A stretch of 64,000 nt of DNA, taken from the NCBI GenBank assembly GCA_018857735.1, contig JABMCL010003397.1, positions 1,120,001-1,184,000 on the forward strand, written 5' to 3'. This DNA comes from Alviniconcha marisindica (Eukaryota; Mollusca; Gastropoda; Provannidae). Positions 41,401 to 51,400 of this stretch are shown here, piece by piece (the stretch's first letter is position 1; each line of letters opens with the position of its first letter). The notes under the pieces are model-generated. The model made no database searches, was not told where the DNA came from, and worked only from the letters and a program-made list of their open reading frames with translations. The position numbers were made by a program, and so were the translations under genes.

Positions 41401-44400
41401 TAATTATGGACGCTGTTAATGTTTTGGGTCCATTTTAAAAATTCCCATTTAATTACGTTTTGCTTTTATTTGCCATTTTGTTGCTTTGCTGTTGTTGTTG
41501 TTTTTGTGTGTGTGTGTTCAGTGATGTTCCTCCTGTCAGTCGTGAACAGAAACCAATGTTGCCCCATAGAGGAATGTTTCTGAGAATACCGCAAGCAGAA
41601 ACCACATAATTATGCAGTATTGTTTTGTGTACAGTTATTACTATTTTCTTGATTCTGCATTTGTTACATGAATACAAACAGCACTGCACCAAAAACAATA
41701 ATCTCCCATGGCCATGCTATCAGTTGTTGCTATGGTATGCTATGCTTGTATGCTCATAATGTATAACTGAATCATGTATGCATCTGGTGCTGTGAACACA
41801 CTATGTTTTATGTGGAAATTGTCATGTATAACGTTTCACTCACTCATTCGTGCCTATATGTATATATATAAATGATGCTTGTAATTTTATATTTGCTCAT
41901 CAGTAGCCTAGCAAGGACTAGTTGTTAGACAAGTTTTTGACTAAACCTAAACTACAATCCTTGTAAAATAAAGTGTTCGAGTTCAGTACCACATACTCTA
42001 GGGCTTTCTTTCATTGGTACTGGGCTGATACCCTCTCACCACTATGTGCCGGTGGTCGCTGATGAGCTGCTTAAGTAGCAAAACTCGTGTCTGACCTAGG
42101 CAACCAGCCTGATAATGGTCCCCACCAGGATCAGGTTTTGGATAACCCCTCTGCTCTCTGCTTAGCTTTGGGGGAACAAAAATCGGATTTGGCTCAGGGA
42201 AGGACTGAAGCACCCAACAGGTTCTGGTTGAAGGGAGTAAGCTTCCAAACAAAGTCTGTGACCGTCTTCCAGACCTAAGTATGATACCTCAATAATCAGG
42301 GAGTTACGTGCTTGTTATTTATTTATTTTCTACATTGCGACCTACACGAAATCTTAGCCGGAATAAGTCAATAACTGGTGTTTCTCGTATGTCACTAAGG
42401 AATCTTCCACGTGGACTGCGAGGCAGGCACCTACATTAGAACAATGTGCGTCCATCTTGGCCTCTTTCTGGGGGTCGGGGGTCAGATGCAAGAACTGCGA
42501 CGAGTTCGCTCAGGCATTCAGAAAGAATCGGTTTGTATTTTTTCCCTCTCTAATCCTAGGTTTTAATACAGGTTAGAGGATATGAGCTTGTTGGAGTTTT
42601 TCTACCTTGTATTTACTTGCATGCCAGTAGATAGTTATCTTGTGTGATTCATGTCTCCATGATCATGCCCCTTGTGATATATGTGACATCTGTCAAGTGC
42701 CAATGACCCTCTTTGTTTCTTGAGGCAATTTACTTTGCAATGATTCTCTTATGTATAGGGATAATGATTTGTGCGTATGTCTTATTTTACCAGATAGCAT
42801 GACCTTTCTGTTGTCAGCTTGGGCAATAGTACCTACCCACTTAGCCAGTTTACACTGTTGCAAGTTTAGTGCATGCCGAACAAGGGATAGAAAGTTTCAT
42901 ATTGAGGTGTCACTGTTGTTTTGAGGATGGGAGCAGGGGGTGGTTTACATTGAGGTGTTACTGTTTTCTTCAGGATGGGAGCAGGGGATAGAGAGTTTAC
43001 ATTGAGGTGTTGCAGGTTTACATTGAGGTGTTGCTGTTGTCTTCAGGATGGGAGCAGGGGACAGAAAGATTACATTGAGGTGTTGCAGGTTTACATTGAG
43101 GTGTTGCTGTTGTCTCCAGGATGGAAGCAGGTTTACATTGAGGTGTTGCTGTTGTCTCCAGGATGGAAGCAGGGGACAAAGAATTTACATTGAGGTGTTG
43201 CTGTTGTCTTCAGGATGGGAGCAGGGGATAGAGAGTTTACATTGAGGTGTGGCTGTTGTCTTCAGGATGGGAGCAGGGGATAGAGAGTTTACATTGAGGT
43301 GTGGCTGTTGTCTTCAGGATGGGAGCAGGGGATAGAGAGTTTACATTGAGGTGTGGCTGTTGTCTTCAGGATGGGAGCAGGGGACAGAGAATTTACATTG
43401 AGGTGTGGCTGTTGTTTTCAGGACGGGATGGTGACCATGCATGATGTGCTGGATGCCATGTACATATACGACAACCACAAGAACGACGAGTACCTGCGAC
43501 GAGTCATCAAACCTCTGGAGGCACTGCTTGTCAGCCACAAGAAAATCTTTGTCAAGGACTCGGCTGTGAGTAACACCAATTACAGTGACTGTATCCCAGT
43601 CATTCCCATGGAGGTGTTCCTTGTTGTGGATTTGGCTGTAACAGTGACTGTATCCCAGTCATACCCATAGAGGTATTCTTTGTCAAGGACTCTGCTAAAA
43701 GTAACAGTGACTGTATCCCAGTCACGTATAAACTGAGCCAGCAGCCCCTGGTAAACATGTTTCATGTTAAAAACAACAGTACCATGTCAGATATGAGATA
43801 AGTTGTGCTTCAGGTCGTACCTTGTAACTTATGTAAACAACTGAAGTTGTGTAAATATTATTTAACTGGATCATTTAGCCAAAACAGTTCTTTGGAAAGT
43901 GAAATTGTTTCATGTGTAGTCACAATTTTTGCCAAAGTGCATATGAAATGGTGGGGGGGGGGGAGACCATGGCACATGCATAACTCAGTTGATGAAGAGG
44001 TGATGGGCTAATTTTCAGGTGAATGCCATCTGCTACGGTGCCAAGGTGATGTTGCCAGGTGTCCTGCGCTACTCTGATGGCATCAACTTGAATGATGAGA
44101 TTGTCATCGTCACCACAAAGGGGGAGGCGATTGCCCTAGGTGAGTGGCTGCTAGATGGGAGCAGAAATTCTGATTGGTTCTGTGAAGGGGAGAGAGACCT
44201 GATTGCTTCTGTGAAGGGGAAGATCTGATTGGTCCTGTGAAGGGGAAAGAAGACTTGATTGGTTATGTGAAGGGGAAGGGAGACTTGATTGGTTCTGTGA
44301 AGGGGAAGACCTGATTGGTTCTGTGAAGGGGAAGAGAGACTTGATTGGTTCTGTGGAGGGGAAGACCTGATTGGTTCTGTGAAGGGGAAGAGAGACTTGA

Positions 44401-47400
44401 TTGGTTCTTTGAAGGGGAAGACCTGATTGGTTCTGTGGAGGGGAGGGAGACCTGATTGGTTCTGTGAAGGGGAGGGAGACCTGATTGGTTCTGTGAAGGG
44501 GAAGGGAGACGACTGGTTCTGTGGAGGGGAAGGGAGATTGATTGGTTATGCGGAGGGAAAGGGAGATATGTGGAGGGCACTGAGACGTGGTCCTTTCTGC
44601 TTTGCCAGCATCTGAATAATAATCTAAATACAATAGCATGCTAAATCATGTAAGCAGCTAAGTATAACAGGCTACCTGTTACAAGGTAATCATAATAAAT
44701 GGACTAACACGCTAAATTAGTAGCAGCTTGCATATATCAACAGGATGTTGTTACAGAGACAGTTACAGATATATCAACAGGATGTTGTAACAGTGGAAGT
44801 TGTCAGTGATGTCCCATGCACACACACAAAGTTAGTGTAGTTGGTTAGTGTAATGTGATGTTGCTGTTGAGACAGTTAAATGCAAGTTGGCTGGGCATTT
44901 GTTCTTGTATGCACTTTTTACCTGCTTACATGTGTGTGCAGGTATTGCTATGATGACATCGTCCACCATGTTGTCCTGTGACCATGGCGTTGTGGCCAAG
45001 ATCAAGCGCGTTATCATGGAGCGCGACCTCTACCCCCGCAAGTGGGGGCTGGGACCCCAGGTCAGTCACTTGTGCTTTGTGCCCTCCCCCCCAACCACCT
45101 ACCCACCCACCCACCCAACACACACACACACACACATTGTGTCTGGCTGCACGATTCCACCACCGTTGTCATGGCTGGCTGCACAATTCCACCACCGTTG
45201 TCATGCCTTGCTGCACAATTCCACCACCGTTGTCATGCCTGGCTGCACAATTCCACCACCATTGTCATGGCTGGATGTGCTATTCCACCATTGTCATGTG
45301 ACCATTGCACCACTGCCAGGTGTTGGCATGGTGACCATTGTGCCACTGTCAGGTGTTGGTATGGTGACCATTGTGCCACTGTCAGGTGTTGGTATGGTGA
45401 CCATTGCACCACTGTCAGGTGTTGGCATGGTGACCATTGTGCCACTGTCAGGTGTTGGTATGGTGACCATTGCGCCACTGTCAGGTGTTGGTATGGTGAC
45501 CATTGTGCCACTGTCAGGTGTTGGTATGGTGACCATTGTGCCACTGTCAGGTGTTGGTATGGTGACCATTGCACCATTGTCAGGTGTTGGCATGGTGACC
45601 ATTGCACCATTGTCAGGTGTTGGTATGGTGACCATTGCGCCACTGTCAGGTGTTGGTATGGTGACCATTGCGCCACTGTCAGGTGTTGGCATGGTGACCA
45701 TTGTGCCACTGTCAGGTGTTGGTATGGTGACCATTGCACCACTGTCAGGTGTTGGTATAGGTGACCATTGCGCCACTGTCAGGTGTTGGTATGGTGACCA
45801 TTGCGCCACTGTCAGGCGTCGAGTGAACCATTACAGGATTATCTGGCGTAATAAGCTGAATGGCAGTTTCGTGGGTTGTTACAGGCCTTGAGGAAGAAAG
45901 ACTTGATCTCCAAGGGCCTGCTGGACAAGTATGGCAAGGTGAACGACAAGACACCTGCAGACTACGCCAAAACCATCCTGGATGTCAGGTATGTCGTGAT
46001 ACAGTATAACACTATGCATGTGTTGTGATTAGGACTGACACAGGGAGGGGACGGGGACAGCATGTGTCATTGCTAGGACTGACACAGAGAGGGGACGGGG
46101 ACAGCATGTGTCATTGCTAGGACTGACACAGAGAGGGGACGGGGACAGCATGTGTCATTGCTAGGACTGACACGGAGGGGATGGGACAGCTGTGTCATTG
46201 CTAGGACTGACACGGAGGGACGGGGACAGCTGTGTCATTGCTAGGACTGACACGGAGGGACGGGGACAGCTGTGTCATTGTGGATGACCAGAGGGAGGGG
46301 AAGCATGTGTATGTGATGACAGGGAGGGACGCGGTCTCTGGAAGGGGTGTGAGCAGGCACGGGGAGGGAGGGGACAGCATGTTCATTGCTAGGACTGACA
46401 CGGGGGGGGACGGGGACAGCTGGGTCATTGCTAGGACTGACACGGGAGGGGACGGGGACAGCATGTGTCATTGCTAGGACTGACACGGGGAGGGGACGGG
46501 GACAGCATGTGTCATTGCTAGGACTGACACAGAGAGGGGACGGGGACAGCATGTGTCATTGCTAGGACTGACACAGAGAGGGATTGGGACAGATGTGTCA
46601 TTGCTAGGACTGACACAGAGAGGGAACGGGGACAGCATGTGTCATTGCTAGGACTGACACAGCAAGGGAACGGGGACAGCATGTGTCATTGCTAGGACTG
46701 ACCAGAGAGGTGACGGGGACAGCATGTGCATTGCTAGGACTGACACAGAGAGGGGACGGGGACAGCATGTGTCATTGCTAGGACTGACACAGAGAGGGGA
46801 CGGGGACAGCATGTGTCATTGCTAGGACTGACACAGAGAGGGGATGGGGACAGCATGTGTCATTGCTAGGACTGACACAGAGAGGGACAGCTGGACATGT
46901 AGGCAAGGGAGGGACGGGGACAGCATGTGTCATTGCTAGGACTGACACAGAGAGGGGACGGGGACAGCATGTGTCATTGCTAGGACTGACACAGAGAGGG
47001 ACGGGGACAGCATGTGTCATTGCTAGGACTGACACAGGGAGGGGACGGGGACAGCATGTGTCATTGCTAGGACTGACACAGAGAGGGGACGGGGACAGCA
47101 TGTGTCATTGCTAGGACTGACACAGAGACAGCATGTGTCATTGCTAGGACTGACACAGAGAGGGAACGGGGACAGCATGTGTCATTGCTAGGACTGACAC
47201 AGAGAGGGGATGGGGACAGCATGTGTCATTGCTAGGACTGACACAGGAGGGACGGGGACAGCATGTGTCATTGCTAGGACTGACACGGAAGAACGGGGAC
47301 AGCATGTGTCATTGCTAGGACTGACACGGAGGGACGGGGACAGCATGTGTCATTGCTAGGACTGACACGGAGGGGAGGGGACAGCATGTGTCATTGCTAG

Positions 47401-48410
47401 GACTGACACAGGGAGGGGACGGGGACAGCATGTGTCATTGCTAGGACTGACACGGGGGGGACGGGGACAGGGTGGGTCATTGCTAGGACTGACACAGAGA
47501 GGGAACGGGGACAGCATGTGTCATTGCTAGGACTGACGCAGGGAGGGAACGAGGACAGCATGTGTCATTGCTAGGACTGACGCAGGGAGGGAATGGTGGG
47601 TCGGTGTGCAGTAGCCACAAGTTAGTCAACTGCAATGACATCTCACTGTCGGCTGCGGTGTTACACTTGTGGCACACTAAATCAGGGTAGCCGTCCGTCA
47701 GAGGCGGCCGTTTTGGTTGACCGTCTGTCGGGTGGATCTACCCTCCCACTGCACCCGACGGTTGGCCTCAGACTGGCGTGTCTTTGGTCGCAGGAAAGGG
47801 TGCAGACACTTTATTGCTGCGACTCATAAACAGGGTTGAGTGGATTGAGAGGCTGAAAGCTGGGGGGTGTTCAGGGAAACGACCCTGCAGTGGGGTCCTG
47901 AGGATGCAGACAGTAAAGTCCCCTCTTCCTGAGGAACCCACGGGTGGTAACGGCTTTAAAACCTGGAGTGGGTCAGAATGTAGCTTTTGCATGCTTCACC
48001 TGCTACCAGGAGTTGTGTATTTCTAGAGAGAGAACTGAAAAGGGGGGGGAATTGTATGAGTTGAGTGTGAGTGACCTGCGTGTCCGACTTGGTGTTCACA
48101 GTTGTGGGATGCGAATTCAACATCGGTACAGTCTGATGCATTTTTCAGGGTCAAAATCCATGACTTGGTGGTGGTGGTGGTGGTGGTGGTTTTAAAGTTG
48201 GGGGGGGTCAGATTTTTATTTCAAGATATTCCCTCCATCTAATAGATGGTCACGGTGTAGATGAGGCAGTAGTGTCACGCTTGCTGGTGTCAGCAAATCC
48301 ATGAACATTTACTAACTCCTCAAAAATTTGGGTCTGTTGTTTGTGTATACATGTATGTATGTTTTATGTTTGCAAAGTGATTGGTTTTGTACATCGACTT
48401 GACAGAGGGT

Positions 48411-48467
<57 letters not shown>

Positions 48468-51400
48468 ATATATATGTATATATATGTAAGAAGAGTTTAG
48501 AAATGTGTATTTGCTTATGACCCGAGTTTGACTGTCCTGAGGTGACCCTGTGTGGTTGACAGGACATTAAAATCCAGTTACTACTACTACTACTACTCCC
48601 AGCCCTGATCCATGGTGGTGTTACATCTGCGGCGTAGCTACGTGAATGCCACAAGTTAGTTGACTGCAGTGACGTCTCCCAGTCAGCTGCAATGATATAC
48701 TTGTGGCACACTAAACTGGGTAACTGCTCACTGACAGGAACCGTTTTGGTTGACTGGCTGTCGGGTAGATCTACCCTCTCACTGTGCCTGAGAGTTGGCC
48801 GCAGACTGATGTGTCTGTGGTCATAGTGAATGGCACAGACAGTTCAACACTGCATGGAGAGTGTAGCATAAACTGCTGGGCACTGTTTTGACATGTCGAT
48901 GTGGAAGAACGTTGCTACCAATGCAAACTGTTGACATTTAAGCAGTGTACAGGAAAATGGTTGATAGCTGTGGCGTTATTACAAGTTTTTGGAGGTCACT
49001 AGGGTGGACCGTGTGTTTTATTTTCTTAGTTGGCATTGTGTGTGTTTTTAGGTCACTGGGGAATTTTTCCTGTGAGGAACTTGGTTTTCTTTCTCTGACG
49101 AAGGCTGGCTCCGTGGTTCCCTTCTGTTGCCTCTTTTATTTTGATCTGTTAAATGGAAGTTTTTTTTTATCATGGCACATTTAAATGGAAGTTTTTTTGT
49201 TAAATAGAAGTTTGTTTGTTTTTATGATGGCATGTTTTATTTGTCACAGTAATGGGGCATAAAAGCCAATCAGCCCTATGACTTAATTTTTTTTAAAGTA
49301 GTTGTTATCTTGGAATAAAGTTGTTCTGTTGCAGTCTAATGGCGTCAGTGTTGAAATGACCAGCCCTCAGTCTTGTCGCAAAACAGAGGTCAGGGTTGTG
49401 ATACAGAATCTCTTCTCCACCCCCACCCCCGCCGCCTTCACTCCCATAAGCCCTCAGGTTTGAGGGACACGTTCCCCCTCCACAGCAGCTGTTTGATTTT
49501 GAGAGAGAATTCTCATGCTAGCTCACCTACTTGCTTTTCGAATTTGAGGAACAGTCCCTCGCCTGCTTGATTGTTTCCAGGTAAAAAAAAGAAATTGTTT
49601 GAGAAGGACTATGTCCCGACTGTTCCCAGTGCCTGCTCAAAGGTGTTACGAATAGTAACTTGTAACATTGGAATTTCTGCGGAGTAATTTTGTATGGCAG
49701 GGTTTCTTGCCATCTGCTCTTCTGACATGCGCAGGTCTGTATCACTTGTGCTGGTTGATTGGGCGTAAAACACCAAGTTACTCTGTATCACTTGTGCTGG
49801 TTGACTGGGCGTAAAACACCAAGTTACTCTGTATCACTTGTGCTGGTTGACTGGGCGTAAAGCACCAAGTTACTCTGTATCACTTGTGCTGGTTGACTGG
49901 GCATAAAACACCAAGTTACTCTGTATCACTTGTGCCTCAAGTTTTTTTGTTAACACATCCAAGGAACAGACACTGACTCCTCCACTTGGGAGGGGGGGTG
50001 ATGCCTAAATGAGGCCTGGGGTTTGAACCTGCTATCTTGAGTCGAATGTTTTAAAGCCCTTCCACCCGCAATGGTTTTGCGACACTGCAGTAACATTCTG
50101 TGTTGATTTCACTTTCAGCGTGCCGAGCAGTCAAGTGAAGAGGGATGCAGACAGTGCTCAGTCAGCGGAAACCTCCCACAAGGTCAGTCTGAATAAAAAT
50201 GAAATCTTCTCACTCTGACGTAAATCACCTTTGACCTTTCTTTTTTTAAATCTTTCACTTAACCCTTTCCCTGCCATGATGTGACTTAAAAACTACAATA
50301 AAAGTGCGAAATTTGAAATCCTTCAGTTCTTTTGTTTTCTTTTTTGTATTGGTACATGAATGGGTGTTCATCAAAAAAAAACAGTATTGAAAGCAGCTTT
50401 GTTATGGACAGGAAAATACACAGTTTGCAGGTGTGTGTGCACTTTTCATCCGGGAACTTTCACAGGCCTGGGCAGTGAGGGGGTTAAGTGTGTGTGCATT
50501 TTTAATGATTATGGAAGTAAAAAGCTGGGTGGATGCGTCTTGGTCCTGATCCAAAGCTTCATGCTAACAGGCAAACCTTGTAATGCAGTTGCCTGTGTAT
50601 TTTGGGGAACTCCTTTGGGGAGCGGGGATAGCTCAGTGGTTAGAGTGCCAGACTCATGATTGAAAGGTTGCGGGTTCGAATCCCTGCAGGAGCGGCAGAA
50701 AAAACATTCTTCTCCAGGGTCAGCTTTCTATGCTGCCTCTTATTTCGGTATCCGTTCCACCCCCGTGTTACCGCAGTAGCACATAAAAGATCCTGGTCAT
50801 TCTGCCAAAAGTGCAGGTGGCAGGTTACAGCTAAACACACATGCACCTTACATATGTGGCTTTGCATGAAGTGACATGGTGCATGGTTGTGTGGTGTACA
50901 CAGAACTTGCGCCGAGACGGCAGCAGTTTCATGTGGCACCAGCCATGCCAGCGCTGTAAGCACACCACTTAAAGGCACTTTGGCGGATATTAAAAACGCT
51001 CTATAAAAAGCTAGTCACTCATGTAGAACCACACGCGAGCGCAGTGAGTCTGCTAGAGAGCGGAGAATAGCGCTATATAAAAGCGATCATCATTCCCCAT
51101 TGCTGTGCAGTGGTGTTGGTACCAGTCTTGTATAATAGACAGTAGTGACAGTGCGAGCACAAAGGTGACGCGGAAAATGATGACCTCTTTCTCCTTATTG
51201 CTGTGCAGAGGAAACGCGAGTCCAGTGGCGGTGATAGCGATGCTGCAGCAGACACCAGTGGCGCCGCCGGTGATGGCAGTGAGAAGAAGAAAAAGAAGAA
51301 GAAGAAGAAGGAGAGGCAGAGTGAAGGGGAGCTGGATGTGAGTATGGCTTGACTGCACCTGGACATTGTGTGTGTGTGTGCCTACCAGGACATTGTGTGT

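Noticed and set aside
50622..50695. Functional tRNA gene
   Set aside because: A and B boxes are present but the anticodon and acceptor stems do not pair, and the same head recurs with one body at three sites, so it is a SINE.
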